A stretch of 64,000 nucleotides of DNA from Martinezella rhizogenes (GCF_000799715.1 NZ_JUHG01000011.1:1054001-1118000); one strand, 5' to 3'. Positions 44,161 through 54,009 are shown, counted from the stretch's first letter. A program made the numbers and translations. The notes: generated by a model from the sequence alone, not told the origin.

Positions 44161-45594
44161 TCAGGCCAGCGTGTAAGCCGTCTTGACCGTGGTGAAGAAC
44201 TCGGCGGCATATTTGCCCTGCTCGCGCGAACCGAAGGACGAGCCCTTGCGGCCGCCGAACGGCACATGGAAATCGACGCCCGCCGTCGGCAGGTTGACCA
44301 TCACCATGCCGGCTTCGGCGTTGCGCTTGAAATGCGTCGCATGCTTCAGGCTGGTGGTGGCGATGCCGGAAGACAGGCCGAACGGCGTGTCGTTGGCGAC
44401 AGCAAGCGCCTCTTCATAGTTCTTTACCCGGATGACCGAGGCGACCGGCCCGAAGATCTCTTCGCGGCTGATGCGCATCTGGTTCGTGGCTTCGGTGAAC
44501 AGCGTCGGCTGCAAGTAGAAGCCGGGCGTCTCGCGGCTGATCAGTTCGCCGCCGAAAGCGAGCTTGGCGCCTTCCTGCTTACCGATCTCGATATAGTCCG
44601 TATCAGTCTTCAACTGCTTGGCGTCGACGACCGGACCGATATGGGTACCGGCCTTGGTGGCGTTATCGACGTTCAGCGTCTTCAGCTTCTCCGTGAGCGC
44701 AGCCACAAACTTGTCGTGGATGCCTTCGGTAACGATCAGGCGCGACGACGCGGTGCAACGCTGACCGGTCGAGAAGAAGGCGGAGTTGGCGGCCGCCTCG
44801 ACGGCAACCGTCAGATCCGCATCGTCAAGAACAACCATCGGGTTCTTGCCGCCCATTTCCAGCTGATACTTGCGGCCATGCTCGACGGAGGACAGCGCCA
44901 CGCGTTTGCCGGTGCCGACCGAACCGGTGAAGGTGATGCCGGACAGGACCGGGCTGTCGAGCATCGCCTGGCCGACGACCGAGCCCTTGCCCATGACGAG
45001 ATTCAGCACGCCCTTCGGCAGGCCTGCGCGGTGAAGGATATCGACGATCGCCCAGGAGCAGCCGGGGACGAGATCGGCGGGCTTGAAGACGATGGTGTTG
45101 CCATAGCAAAGCGCCGGAGCGATCTTCCAGGCCGGGATGGCGATCGGGAAGTTCCAGGGCGTGATGATGCCGATGACGCCGAGCGGCTCGCGGGTGATCT
45201 CGACGCCGATGTTCGGGCGCACGGAGGGCAGCACTTCGCCTGCAAGGCGCAGGGCCTCGCCGGCAAAGAAATCGAAGATCTGCGCGGCGCGGATGGTCTC
45301 GCCGATCGCCTCGGGCAGCGTCTTGCCCTCTTCGCGGGCAAGCAGCGCGCCGAGTTCGTCCTTACGGGCAAGGATCTCGTCGCTGGTCTTCTTCAGGATC
45401 GAATGACGCTCGAGAATGCCGGAGCGCGACCATGCCGGAAACGCGGCCTTGGCGGCGGCGATGGCATCGGCAACGTCCTGAACGCTGGCGCTGGCGTAGA
45501 GGCCGACAACCTCGTTGGTGTCAGACGGATTGATGTTTTCGGCGCCGGTCGTACCGGTCCATTCGCCGGCGATCAGATTCTGATGAATGGTCAT
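44161..45594 (-). CDS. NAD(P)-dependent aldehyde dehydrogenase, probable 2-oxoglutarate semialdehyde dehydrogenase
   Basis: A 477-residue aldehyde dehydrogenase. Marks include the nucleotide region ITPWNFPIAIPAWKIAPALCYGNT, the catalytic Glu in YQLEMGGKNPMVV, the nucleophile Cys in FFSTGQRCTASSRLIV and EEIFGPVASVIRV. Start ATG 45594 has GGAAGG upstream; the frame runs further to 45636 without support. Its place between arabinonate dehydratase and gguC indicates the last step of the non-phosphorylative pentose pathway, 2-oxoglutarate semialdehyde to 2-oxoglutarate. Substrate assignment is by context. Confidence 0.83.
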   Translation of the reverse strand: MTIHQNLIAGEWTGTTGAENINPSDTNEVVGLYASASVQDVADAIAAAKAAFPAWSRSGILERHSILKKTSDEILARKDELGALLAREEGKTLPEAIGETIRAAQIFDFFAGEALRLAGEVLPSVRPNIGVEITREPLGVIGIITPWNFPIAIPAWKIAPALCYGNTIVFKPADLVPGCSWAIVDILHRAGLPKGVLNLVMGKGSVVGQAMLDSPVLSGITFTGSVGTGKRVALSSVEHGRKYQLEMGGKNPMVVLDDADLTVAVEAAANSAFFSTGQRCTASSRLIVTEGIHDKFVAALTEKLKTLNVDNATKAGTHIGPVVDAKQLKTDTDYIEIGKQEGAKLAFGGELISRETPGFYLQPTLFTEATNQMRISREEIFGPVASVIRVKNYEEALAVANDTPFGLSSGIATTSLKHATHFKRNAEAGMVMVNLPTAGVDFHVPFGGRKGSSFGSREQGKYAAEFFTTVKTAYTLA

Positions 45595-45660
45595 GGCTTC
45601 ATGCCTTCCTGTATCTTCGTGGACATGGCCGGCCACACACGGGCAGCCGGCCTCGACGGA

Positions 45661-46659
45661 TTAGAGCTGGCGAACCGCCACGGCTTCCTCGGCGGCGACG
45701 GCAAGCGGATTGCGCAGCGGCAAACCGAATTCGGCGACTTCGATCTCAAAGACATCGCCCGCTTCCGGCTTGATGCCCTCGGCGAAAGACAGTGTCGCCG
45801 TGCCGAACATATGAACATGCACGTCGCCGGGAGCGCGGAACAGATCGTACTTGAAGTGATGATATTCGAGATTGGCGAAGGTATGCGACATGTTCGCCTC
45901 GCCCGAGAGGAACGGCTTTTCGAAGATTACCTTGTCGCCGCGCTTGATACGCGAAGAGCCGCGAATATCCTCCGGCGCAACGCCGATGCGGATTTCCGGA
46001 CCGAAGCTTGCCGGACGCAGCTTGGAATGGGCGAGATAGAGATAGTTGATCCGCTCGGTGACGTGATCGGAAAATTCATTCGAGAGCGCAAAGCCGATGC
46101 GAAACGGCGTGCCGTCCTTGGCGATGACATAGATGCCGGCCATTTCGGGCTCTTCGCCGCCATCAAGCGCGAAGGACGGAGAAACGAGTGCCGCGCCCGG
46201 AGCTGCCGCGCCATAGCCGTTGCCCTTGTAGAACCACTCGGGCTGTACGCCCTTCTCGCCGTCCTTGGGCTTGCCGCCTTCGATGCCCATCTTGAACATC
46301 TTCATGGAGTCGGTGAGCGTCTCTTCAGCTGCTTCCGTCGTCTTCTTGTGCATGGAATCGCGGGTCGCGGCGGAGCCGAGATGCGTGAGGCCAGTGCCGG
46401 TCAGATGCAGATGAGCGGCGTCCGGATGGGTGATCGGCGACAGGAAACGACCGTCGGCATAGGCTTTTTCCAGATCGATCGCCTCGCCGAGGCCATGTAC
46501 CTCGATAACGGAGGCGAGCGACTTGCCACTATCGGCGGCTTCCATTGCCAGTGCATAGACGCTGGCTGCATTGACGACAGCCTTGGCAGCATCGCCAGGC
46601 CCGTTACGGACAGCGACAATGATCTCGCCATTCGAACCCTTGATCTGGGAAATCAGCAT
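45661..46659 (-). CDS. gguC: GguC/AraD1 family protein (fumarylacetoacetate hydrolase fold)
   Basis: A 332-residue FAH-superfamily protein matching GguC of Agrobacterium. Marks are LISQIKGSNGEIIVAV, THLGSAATRDSMHKK, SPSFALDGGEEPEMAGIYVI and GIAPEDIRG-like GVAPEDIRGSSRI. Context and the AraD1 classification suggest it dehydrates 2-keto-3-deoxy-L-arabinonate to 2-oxoglutarate semialdehyde, bridging the two downstream enzymes. That step is inferred rather than established here. It lies after gguB, separated by a 115-base gap with a GC hairpin. Confidence 0.88.
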   Translation of the reverse strand: MLISQIKGSNGEIIVAVRNGPGDAAKAVVNAASVYALAMEAADSGKSLASVIEVHGLGEAIDLEKAYADGRFLSPITHPDAAHLHLTGTGLTHLGSAATRDSMHKKTTEAAEETLTDSMKMFKMGIEGGKPKDGEKGVQPEWFYKGNGYGAAAPGAALVSPSFALDGGEEPEMAGIYVIAKDGTPFRIGFALSNEFSDHVTERINYLYLAHSKLRPASFGPEIRIGVAPEDIRGSSRIKRGDKVIFEKPFLSGEANMSHTFANLEYHHFKYDLFRAPGDVHVHMFGTATLSFAEGIKPEAGDVFEIEVAEFGLPLRNPLAVAAEEAVAVRQL

Positions 46660-46706
46660 AGTTTCATCCTTTCCTAATAGACAGAGGCTGGATGCATTCC
46701 ACCGCT

Positions 46707-46727
46707 CCGGCTCTCAGCGAGAGCCGG
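46707..46727 (-). other. Hairpin between gguB and gguC
   Basis: CCGGCTCTC and GAGAGCCGG form a nine-base-pair stem with an AGC loop. No T-run follows, so an intercistronic stabiliser or partial terminator is more likely than a full stop. Confidence 0.5.
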
Positions 46728-46774
46728 ACTCTGTCATGGATTTGGTTTTGATCGTCGGCTAAGCGCTTTAGCGA

Positions 46775-47983
46775 TCAGCCCTTGTTCTTGTTATAGACAT
46801 CGATGAAGACGGCAGTGAGAAGCACCGCGCCCTTGATCATCTTCTGCGAATCCGTCTGGTAGCCGAGGATCGACATGCCCTGGTTCAGAACACCCATGAT
46901 CAGGGCGCCGATCACCGCGCCGGTCACCTTGCCGACGCCGCCTGAAGCGGAAGCGCCACCAATGAAACAGGCCGCGATAACGTCGAGTTCCAAGCCATCG
47001 CCGCCCTTGGCGGTCGCTGAATTCAGACGTGTCGCAACGATGATGCCGGCGATGCTGGCAAGCATGCCCATGTTCACGAAGGTGTAGAAGGTCAGACGCC
47101 GGGTATCAATACCGGAGAGCTTGGTCGCCTTCTCGTTGCCACCCATCGCATAAATGCGGCGGCCGATCGTGGTGCGCTGGGTCACGAAGGCATAGATTGC
47201 GATCAGCACCAGCATGACGATCAAGACGTTGGGCAGGCCCTTGGCCGACGAAATCTGATATCCGAGGAACAGGGTCGCTGCAAAAAGCAGCAGATTCTGC
47301 CCAAGGAAAAAGCCCATCGGCTCGACATCGATACCGTGTTTTTCATTCACCTGACGACGACGCCAGGAAAGGAAGAACATCACAATCGGTATGGCGACGG
47401 TCAGAAGGATCGATGTTCCATGGATACCGGCGACGTCGAAAAAGTCCGGAACGAAGCCGGTCGCCATGATCTGGAAAGCCGGCGGGAACGGACCGATGCT
47501 GCTGCCGCTGCCGGTCATGTTGATGATCGCATAGGTCAATCCGCGAAACACCAGCATGCCCGAAAGGGTCACGATGAACGACGGAATGCGGTGATACGCG
47601 ACGAAATAGCCATGCCAGGCACCGACAAGGGCACCCATCGCCAGGCAGATAATCGTCGCAAGAACCAGGTTCATATGCCATTGCACGACAAGGACGGCGG
47701 CGACCGCGCCGATGAAACCGACGACGGAACCGACCGAGAGGTCGATATGGCCTGCCACGATGATCAGCAACATGCCGAGCGCCATCACGACGATGAACGA
47801 ATTCTGCAGCACGAGATTGGTCAGGTTCAGCGGCCTGAACAGAACGCCGCCGGTAACGATTTGGAAGAAGAGCATAATGGCGACAAGCGCGATCAGCATG
47901 CCGTATTCGCGGATATTATTGCGGATATAGTCGCCGATCGAGACGACGCTGGGGCCTTCTTTGGTTGGGCTGGCCGTAGTCAT
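46775..47983 (-). CDS. gguB: Multiple-sugar ABC transporter permease GguB
   Basis: A 402-residue CUT2-family permease with about ten hydrophobic helices. Characteristic segments are VALGMLLIIVAGHIDLSVGSVVGFIGA (the permease signature region), IPSFIVTLSGMLVFRGLTYAIINMTGSGSSIGPFPPAFQ and the Ala/Gly-rich IAACFIGGASASGGVGKVTGAVIGALIMGVLNQGM. Together with GguA and ChvE it imports glucose, galactose, arabinose and related sugars. The start shares a base with the gguA stop, so the genes are coupled. Confidence 0.93.
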   Translation of the reverse strand: MTTASPTKEGPSVVSIGDYIRNNIREYGMLIALVAIMLFFQIVTGGVLFRPLNLTNLVLQNSFIVVMALGMLLIIVAGHIDLSVGSVVGFIGAVAAVLVVQWHMNLVLATIICLAMGALVGAWHGYFVAYHRIPSFIVTLSGMLVFRGLTYAIINMTGSGSSIGPFPPAFQIMATGFVPDFFDVAGIHGTSILLTVAIPIVMFFLSWRRRQVNEKHGIDVEPMGFFLGQNLLLFAATLFLGYQISSAKGLPNVLIVMLVLIAIYAFVTQRTTIGRRIYAMGGNEKATKLSGIDTRRLTFYTFVNMGMLASIAGIIVATRLNSATAKGGDGLELDVIAACFIGGASASGGVGKVTGAVIGALIMGVLNQGMSILGYQTDSQKMIKGAVLLTAVFIDVYNKNKG

Positions 47984-49518
47984 TAGTGCTTCTCCCCTGA
48001 ACGCATGATAGCGCGCATGATGGTTTCCTGGCTCGCCTCTCCCTTCGGCAATTCAGCGACGATCCGGCCTTCGTTCATGACATAGATGCGATCGCAGGTG
48101 CCGAGGAGTTCGGGCATTTCCGATGAGATCATCAGAACGCCTTTCCCGTCGGCGGCAAGCTGGTTGATGATGGAATAGATTTCGTATTTAGCGCCGACGT
48201 CGATGCCTCGCGTCGGCTCGTCGAGGATAAGCACCTCCGGATCGGAGAACAGCCATTTCGACAGAACAACCTTCTGCTGGTTGCCGCCGGAAAGGTTGAC
48301 CGCCTCCTGAAATACGCCCGAAGAGCGGATACGCAGCTTCGAGCGGAAATTGGTGGCAACCTGAAGCTCGCGGACATCGTCGATGACCGTCGCCTTGGAA
48401 ACGCCCATGAGATTGGCGAGCGTCGTGTTGTGCAGAATGCTTTCGGTCAGCACCAGGCCGAGCTGCTTGCGGTCTTCGGTAACGTAGGCGAGCCCGGCGT
48501 CGATGGCGCGGCGCACCGTGCTGACATCCACCGGCTTGCCATCGATAAACACCTCGCCGCTGATCTTGTGGCCATAGGACTTGCCGAAGACGCTCATGGC
48601 GAATTCAGTACGGCCGGCGCCCATCAGGCCGGCGATGCCGACCACTTCGCCCCTGCGGACGTTGACATTGATGTCGTGCAGCACCTGGCGGTCGCGGTGC
48701 TGCTGATGGAAGGCATTCCAGCTCTTGACCTCGAGAACCGTCTCGCCGATCGGCACAGAACGCGGAGGGTAGCGGTCCGCAAGCTCGCGGCCGACCATGT
48801 TGCGGATGATGATGTCTTCGCTGATTTCTTCCTCGTGACAGTTCAGCGTCTTCACCGCCATACCGTCGCGCAGCACCGTAATCTCGTCGGCCACCTTGCG
48901 CACTTCGTTGAGCTTGTGCGTGATGATGATCGAGGTGATGCCCTGATTGCGGAACTCCATCAGGAGATTGAGCAGCGCGTCCGAGTCGCTTTCGTTGAGC
49001 GAAGCGGTCGGTTCGTCGAGGATCAGAAGCTTCACGCTCTTCGACAGGGCCTTTGCAATCTCGACAAGCTGCTGCTTGCCGACGCCGATGTCGGTCACAA
49101 GCGTGCTCGGAGATTCCTTGAGGCCGACCTTTGCGAGAAGCTGCTTGGTGCGGTTGAAAGTATCCTGCCAGTTGATGACGCCCTTGGCGGCAACCTCGTT
49201 GCCGAGGAAGATGTTTTCGGCAATCGACAGGAGCGGCACGAGCGCCAGCTCCTGGTGGATGATGATGATGCCGATCTCTTCGGAGTCCTTGATGGTCTTG
49301 AACTGACGCACCTGGCCGTCATAATAGATATCGCCGTCATAGCTGCCGGCCGGATAGACGCCCGAGAGCACCTTCATCAGGGTGGACTTGCCGGCCCCGT
49401 TTTCGCCCACCAAAGCGTGGATCTCGCCCTGACGGACCTTCAGATTAACATTTTCCAAAGCGTTCACACCGGGGAACGATTTGGTGATGGTCCGCATTTC
49501 GAGGATTGTATTGTCCAT
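47983..49518 (-). CDS. gguA: Multiple-sugar ABC transporter ATPase GguA
   Basis: A 511-residue ATPase with two nucleotide-binding domains, typical of CUT2 sugar importers. The first Walker A is [19 protein letters not shown] near residue 40, with an ABC signature in [29 protein letters not shown]. The second domain has a degenerate P-loop region ([19 protein letters not shown]) and [34 protein letters not shown]. It lies 106 bases after chvE with a GC hairpin between, allowing lower expression than the binding protein. Confidence 0.95.
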   Translation of the reverse strand: MDNTILEMRTITKSFPGVNALENVNLKVRQGEIHALVGENGAGKSTLMKVLSGVYPAGSYDGDIYYDGQVRQFKTIKDSEEIGIIIIHQELALVPLLSIAENIFLGNEVAAKGVINWQDTFNRTKQLLAKVGLKESPSTLVTDIGVGKQQLVEIAKALSKSVKLLILDEPTASLNESDSDALLNLLMEFRNQGITSIIITHKLNEVRKVADEITVLRDGMAVKTLNCHEEEISEDIIIRNMVGRELADRYPPRSVPIGETVLEVKSWNAFHQQHRDRQVLHDINVNVRRGEVVGIAGLMGAGRTEFAMSVFGKSYGHKISGEVFIDGKPVDVSTVRRAIDAGLAYVTEDRKQLGLVLTESILHNTTLANLMGVSKATVIDDVRELQVATNFRSKLRIRSSGVFQEAVNLSGGNQQKVVLSKWLFSDPEVLILDEPTRGIDVGAKYEIYSIINQLAADGKGVLMISSEMPELLGTCDRIYVMNEGRIVAELPKGEASQETIMRAIMRSGEKH

Positions 49519-49579
49519 TTTTCGTATCCAACGCCGCAGCCGAACATAACAGACCGGGCGACCGTCTTAAATATCAGAG

Positions 49580-49607
49580 TCAGGGCCCGTCTTGCGGCGG
49601 GCCCTGA
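49580..49607 (-). other. Hairpin between chvE and gguA
   Basis: TCAGGGCCCG and CGGGCCCTGA form a ten-base-pair stem around eight bases, 17 bases after the chvE stop and before gguA. There is no T-run. Such hairpins commonly protect the transcript of an abundant binding protein. Confidence 0.6.
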
Positions 49608-49624
49608 TGGGTAAATCGAAAAGA

Positions 49625-50689
49625 CTACTTCAGCTGGTCGGCCTTGTAGTAGCCGCCCTCGACGAGAACCTTCTCATAGTTGGTCTTGTCCACTGCGACC
49701 GGGGTCAGCAGGTAGGACGGAACAACCTTGACACCGTTGTCGTAGGTCTTGGTGTCGGTGACTTCTGGCGTCTTGCCTTCCATCAGAGCGTTGACCATGT
49801 CGACGGTAACCTTTGCGAGGTCACGGGTGTCCTTGAAGATCGTGGAGTGCTGCTCGCCAGCGATGATGGACTTGACCGACGGAATTTCGGAGTCCTGGCC
49901 GGTAACGATCGGGAGCTTCTGGTCGCCGGTGCCGTAGCCGACGCCCTTGAGCGAAGACAGGATGCCGATGGAGAGACCGTCATAAGGAGACAGAACGGCA
50001 TCGACATGCGCATCGGTGTAGTAAGCCGAAAGCAGGTTGTCCATGCGGGCCTGAGCCGTTGCCGGATCCCAACGCAGCGTGCCGACCTTGTCCATGCCCT
50101 GCTGGCCGGACTTCACGACCAGCTTGCCGCTGTCGATGTAAGGCTTGAGGACAGACATTGCGCCGTCATAGAAGAAGAAGGCGTTGTTGTCGTCCGGCGA
50201 ACCGCCGAAGAGTTCGATGTTGAACGGGCCTTTGCCGTCCTTGAGGCCGAGGCCATCAACGATCGAGCCAGCCTGAAGAACGCCAACCTTGAAGTTGTCG
50301 AACGTGGCATAATAGTCGACATTGCCGCTGTTGCGGATCAGGCGGTCATAAGCGATGACCTTGATACCGGCATCATGAGCCTTCTGCAGAACGTCGGACA
50401 GCGTCGTGCCATCGATCGCAGCGATAACGAGAACCTTGTCACCCTTGGTGACCATGTTCTCGACCTGCGAAAGCTGGTTCGGAATATCGTCGTCGCCATA
50501 CTGAAGGTCGGTGCCGTAGCCAGCAGCCTGGAGCTGCTTGACGATGTTGTTGCCGTCATCGATCCAGCGGGCCGAAGCCTTGGTCGGCATGGCGATACCA
50601 ACGGTGCCCTTGTCTGCCGCGAAGGCAGGCGCCACCAACATAGCGACGCTGATCGCAGCAGCCGCCGTCAATGAGATAATGGACTTCAT
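49625..50689 (-). CDS. chvE: Periplasmic sugar-binding protein ChvE
   Basis: A 354-residue periplasmic solute-binding protein. The signal peptide ([24 protein letters not shown]) is cleaved before [13 protein letters not shown]. Family marks are [62 protein letters not shown] and [19 protein letters not shown]. It feeds GguAB with aldoses. In Agrobacterium ChvE also signals to VirA, but no vir gene is in this window. It is divergent from gbpR across a 274-base region with promoter and operator-like motifs. Confidence 0.95.
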   Translation of the reverse strand: MKSIISLTAAAAISVAMLVAPAFAADKGTVGIAMPTKASARWIDDGNNIVKQLQAAGYGTDLQYGDDDIPNQLSQVENMVTKGDKVLVIAAIDGTTLSDVLQKAHDAGIKVIAYDRLIRNSGNVDYYATFDNFKVGVLQAGSIVDGLGLKDGKGPFNIELFGGSPDDNNAFFFYDGAMSVLKPYIDSGKLVVKSGQQGMDKVGTLRWDPATAQARMDNLLSAYYTDAHVDAVLSPYDGLSIGILSSLKGVGYGTGDQKLPIVTGQDSEIPSVKSIIAGEQHSTIFKDTRDLAKVTVDMVNALMEGKTPEVTDTKTYDNGVKVVPSYLLTPVAVDKTNYEKVLVEGGYYKADQLK

Positions 50690-50854
50690 TACTCTCTCCC
50701 TTGTTTTAATAATGCGGCGGACAAAAAATGCCCGCCCGAAACTGCGGCAGGTTCCGTAGAAGGAACGGTTTACTTCTGGTTGTGAGAAACGAAGTAGAAC
50801 TCCTCCACGCTCTCACGTGCATGAGCTGCACCCGGCGCACGCTGGGCAAATTCG

Positions 50855-50866
50855 TACGATTTCGTA
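50855..50866. promoter_or_regulatory. Small palindrome in the chvE-gbpR region
   Basis: TACGA-TT-TCGTA is a five-base inverted repeat, adjacent to a further TTCGTA half-site, about midway between chvE and gbpR. LysR proteins commonly bind such imperfect symmetric sites in the shared control region, so it is a candidate GbpR site. Confidence 0.35.
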
Positions 50867-50886
50867 TAACTGTCAAATAGAATAAC

Positions 50887-50916
50887 TGGCAAAACATATA
50901 CCCAATTCGGTATAAT
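50887..50916 (+). promoter_or_regulatory. Candidate gbpR promoter
   Basis: A perfect TATAAT lies at 50911-50916, with TGGCAA 18 bases upstream at 50887-50892. It faces gbpR and would give a leader of about 40 bases. The -35 match is only partial. Confidence 0.45.
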
Positions 50917-50963
50917 GTTAAAAAATAGTACTTTTTTGCCAGCGAAAGGGAAAATTGGCGGCC

Positions 50964-51971
50964 ATGGAGAAAATATATAACGATTATTCGAGCGAAGGCA
51001 TCGAGATTCACTCGGACAGTTTTCGCGACGACACCCTGCTCAGGGCTGGTTTGAAGCTCAATCACCTGCGCATGATCGTGACGATCGAGGATCATGGACA
51101 AATTTCCGCCGCCGCCGAGTCCATGAACATGTCACAACCTGCGGCTTCGCGCATGCTCTCCGAAATGGAGTCGATTGTCAAAAGTCCGCTTTACGAACGC
51201 GTCGCGCGCGGCGTTGTCCTGACGCCTTTCGGCCTGGCGCTGGCCAAGCGAGCGCGCAAGATCCTGCTCGAACTGCGCGAGGCGAGCCGGGAGATCGGCG
51301 AGCTCAGAACCGGCAAGGGCGGCTCCGTCTTTCTGGGCGCCGTCACGGCCCCAGCAATCAGCCTCGTCGTGCCGGCGATCCAACGCGTGACGCGCGCCTA
51401 TCCCGGCATCGAAATCAATATCGAGGTGGAAAACAGCAACGTGCTGGCGCGCGAGCTCCTCGCCGCCCGCCATGACTTCATCATCAGCCGCATTCCGGAC
51501 GAGCTCAACCCACGCCTGTTCACCTCCCATGAGATCGGCGTAGAGAAAGCCTGTCTCGTGGTCCGTCATGGGCATCCGCTATTGGAGAAAGGAGTCGCCA
51601 GTCTTGAGGACCTGCCCGGCTATGATTGGGTCTTTCAGCCGCCCGGCACGATGCTCCGGCGCAAGGTGGAGGATATCTTCATCACCGCCGGCGTGCCCCT
51701 GCCGGAAAATATCGTCAACACCTCCTCGCTGCTGCTGACGCTCGCCGTCGTCTGCAAGACGGACGCCATCGCCCCGATCGCGCTCGACATGGCGCAATTC
51801 ATCTGCGGACAATCATCGAAAGCGGGCGAATCCTGCATCCTGCCGATCGACTTCGAGCTTGAGGTAAAGCCCTACAGCCTGATCACCGCCCGCGAACGCG
51901 CCATGCCGCCGAGCGCCCGGTTGCTGCACGACATGATCCTGGAGGAAAGCCGGAACCTCCTTCTGGCATAA
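50964..51971 (+). CDS. gbpR: LysR-family regulator GbpR
   Basis: A 335-residue LysR-type regulator with the winged helix-turn-helix near residues 30-90 (LKLNHLRMIVTIEDHGQISAAAESMNMSQPAASRMLSEME). An effector domain from about 115 includes GAVTAPAISLVVPAIQRVTRAYPGIEINIE. The sequence and its divergent placement from chvE match GbpR, which activates chvE in response to sugars in Agrobacterium. ATG 50964 is chosen; TTG at 50955 is an alternative, with AAAGGG four bases upstream. The N-terminus is about 20 residues longer than most LysR proteins. Confidence 0.88.
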   Translation: MEKIYNDYSSEGIEIHSDSFRDDTLLRAGLKLNHLRMIVTIEDHGQISAAAESMNMSQPAASRMLSEMESIVKSPLYERVARGVVLTPFGLALAKRARKILLELREASREIGELRTGKGGSVFLGAVTAPAISLVVPAIQRVTRAYPGIEINIEVENSNVLARELLAARHDFIISRIPDELNPRLFTSHEIGVEKACLVVRHGHPLLEKGVASLEDLPGYDWVFQPPGTMLRRKVEDIFITAGVPLPENIVNTSSLLLTLAVVCKTDAIAPIALDMAQFICGQSSKAGESCILPIDFELEVKPYSLITARERAMPPSARLLHDMILEESRNLLLA

Positions 51972-52049
51972 GCCTCGTCCATGATCAGCAGCCAGCCATA
52001 AGCTCCACGCCAACTTGGGCGGCTATCCTGAGTTCCTCTGGAGGCAGGC

Positions 52050-52517
52050 ATGTTATTCGGGCAATCACTGTTTCAATCCGTCCTCGATCGTCTCGAGACG
52101 GAAGATGACAAAGCGACGAAGGATGAGACGGCGCATCGCATCCGCGGTCTCAATGTGAGCTTTGTGGCGACCGTTCTCGGGGGCGAGCCGGCTGCGTCCT
52201 CTCGCCCCGACGACGCCTATATCGACAATCTCGGCCATGAAATCCCCTCGCCCGATCCGCTGCCTGAGCCCGAACCAAGGGAACCGGAGCCCCAAGTGAT
52301 GCCGGATTATCTGTCGCGGACCTCCAGGGAAGAGGTGACCGCAGAACTAGCGATCTCCCCGCAAAGCACGCTACAATCTCTCCACGAAAAGCGCAGGGCC
52401 TTCGCCAAGGCCAATCATCCCGACAGCGTCGCCCCGCCCTTTCGCGAACAGGCGACCATGCGCATGATGATCGCCAATCAACTGATCGACGAGGCCCTGC
52501 GGCGTCTGGCGCGGTAG
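52050..52517 (+). CDS. Short J-domain-like protein with HPD motif
   Basis: A 155-residue protein of unknown function. The C-terminal 50 residues resemble helices II and III of a J domain, with HPD at residues 123-125 in FAKANHPDS followed by MRMMIANQLIDEALRRL. The middle is acidic and Pro/Glu-rich (PDPLPEPEPREPEPQ), likely disordered. There is no G/F or zinc-finger region, so this would be a class C J-protein that could stimulate a DnaK-type chaperone. It has no chaperone neighbours. A GGAGGCAGGC precedes the ATG. Confidence 0.65.
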   Translation: MLFGQSLFQSVLDRLETEDDKATKDETAHRIRGLNVSFVATVLGGEPAASSRPDDAYIDNLGHEIPSPDPLPEPEPREPEPQVMPDYLSRTSREEVTAELAISPQSTLQSLHEKRRAFAKANHPDSVAPPFREQATMRMMIANQLIDEALRRLAR

Positions 52518-52772
52518 CTATTTCTTCTCGTCCGCCGGCTCTTCGTCTTCATCTTGATCGTTCACAACGGTCTTTTCCGCCTCGGGCGGCTGCGGATTGA
52601 AGTTCAAGAGCAGCATCCAGGCGCTGTAGGCCCCAAGCCCGCCGACGATAACGGCCCAGAACGGCTCCGGACCAAACGCCTCGATCGTCGCCCAGCCAAG
52701 GCAGACGGCAACGATCAGAACCCGCACCCAGAGCGGCTTGTAAACGGGATGGCTGGGATCGATCAGTTTCAT
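52518..52772 (-). CDS. Small membrane protein
   Basis: An 84-residue protein with two hydrophobic helices (about 18-36 and 38-56, WVRVLIVAVCLGWATIEAF and VGGLGAYSAWMLLLNF) and an acidic C-terminal tail (NDQDEDEEPADEKK). It resembles DUF3329-type small proteins but I am not sure. It ends one base from the J-protein stop, so the genes are convergent. No function can be proposed. Confidence 0.65.
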   Translation of the reverse strand: MKLIDPSHPVYKPLWVRVLIVAVCLGWATIEAFGPEPFWAVIVGGLGAYSAWMLLLNFNPQPPEAEKTVVNDQDEDEEPADEKK

Positions 52773-52990
52773 GAGCTTCGTTCGCCTGTTGGAGAGATCC
52801 TGTCTTTAGCGCATGATCTCTAAAACTGTGAAGCAGTTTCGAAAAAGCCTGTCCAAAGATAAGCCGTTTTCGCAATGTGAATTTTAAAATTGTGAAACGC
52901 TGGCGGCTTGACGTCGCGTTCGGAAGATGGAATGAAAATTCCATATTGATTTTTATTCGGTTCATTTGTTCCGAAATCAGGGAGGTAAAA

Positions 52991-53983
52991 ATGACTGTCA
53001 GATTTGGTCTTCTCGGCGCCGGACGCATCGGCAAGGTGCATGCGAAAGCCGTGAGCGGCGATGCCAACGCCAAGCTCGTCGCGGTGGCGGATGCCTTTCC
53101 AGCCGCTGCGGACGCCATTGCCGCCGCCTATGGCTGCGAAGTGCGTACCATCGAGGCGATCGAGGCCGCAAAGGACATCGACGCCGTCGTGATCTGCACG
53201 CCGACCGACACCCATGCCGATCTGATCGAGCGCTTCGCTCGCGCCGGCAAGGCGATCTTCTGCGAAAAGCCCGTCGATCTCGACGTCGCCCGCGTCAAGG
53301 CCTGCATCAAGGTGGTCGACGAGGTGAAGGGCAAGCTGATGGTCGGCTTCAACCGCCGCTTCGACCCGCATTTCATGGCCGTCAAAAAGGCCATCGACGA
53401 GGGCCGTATCGGCGCGGTCGAGATGATAACGATCACCTCGCGTGACCCCGGCGCGCCGCCGGTCGACTATATCAAGCGTTCGGGCGGTATTTTCCGCGAC
53501 ATGACCATCCATGATTTCGACATGGCCCGCTTCCTCCTCGGCGAAGAGCCGGTTGCCGTCACGGCCACCGCTGCCGTCCTGGTCGACAAGGAGATCGGCG
53601 AGGCTGGCGATTACGACAGCGTCTCCGTCATCCTACAGACCGCATCCGGCAAGCAGGCGATCATCTCCAACTCCCGCCGCGCCACCTATGGTTACGACCA
53701 GCGCATCGAGATCCACGGCTCGAAAGGCATGGTCGCCGCCGAAAACCAGCGGCCCTTCTCGATCGAAGTCGCCAACGGCGAAGGCTATACCCGCCCGCCC
53801 CTGCATGACTTCTTCATGACCCGCTACACCGAAGCCTACGCCAACGAAATCGCCAGCTTTATCGCTGCGATCGAAAAGGGCGCCACGATCACGCCATCGG
53901 GCGCCGACGGCCTCGCAGCCCTCAAGCTTGCCGACGCGGCGCTGCAGTCCGTCAAGGACGGGAAACTGGTGAAGGTCGATTAA
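52991..53983 (+). CDS. iolG: Inositol 2-dehydrogenase (Gfo/Idh/MocA family)
   Basis: A 330-residue NAD-dependent dehydrogenase oxidising myo-inositol to scyllo-inosose. The Rossmann loop is FGLLGAGRIGKVHAKAV, the family EKP motif is FCEKPVDLD, and the catalytic segment RSGGIFRDMTIHDFDMARFLLGEEP (DxxxH) is typical of IolG. MNFKIV-like upstream extension of the frame is rejected; ATG 52991 has GGGAGG seven bases before it. It is convergent with the ROK gene, so it may be regulated separately. Other inositol genes are absent, so an alternative sugar substrate is possible. Confidence 0.88.
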   Translation: MTVRFGLLGAGRIGKVHAKAVSGDANAKLVAVADAFPAAADAIAAAYGCEVRTIEAIEAAKDIDAVVICTPTDTHADLIERFARAGKAIFCEKPVDLDVARVKACIKVVDEVKGKLMVGFNRRFDPHFMAVKKAIDEGRIGAVEMITITSRDPGAPPVDYIKRSGGIFRDMTIHDFDMARFLLGEEPVAVTATAAVLVDKEIGEAGDYDSVSVILQTASGKQAIISNSRRATYGYDQRIEIHGSKGMVAAENQRPFSIEVANGEGYTRPPLHDFFMTRYTEAYANEIASFIAAIEKGATITPSGADGLAALKLADAALQSVKDGKLVKVD

Positions 53984-54009
53984 GGCCTATCCAGCATCAT
54001 CAGAATCAG

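Noticed and set aside
44266..46677. 803-residue plus-strand frame opposite the aldehyde dehydrogenase and gguC
   Set aside because: It runs antisense to two clearly conserved genes and has the Arg/Asp/Gly-rich composition of a high-GC shadow frame.
49625..50689. Virulence (vir) region because of ChvE
   Set aside because: ChvE is chromosomal and widespread in rhizobia; no virA, virG or T-DNA border-like sequence was noticed.
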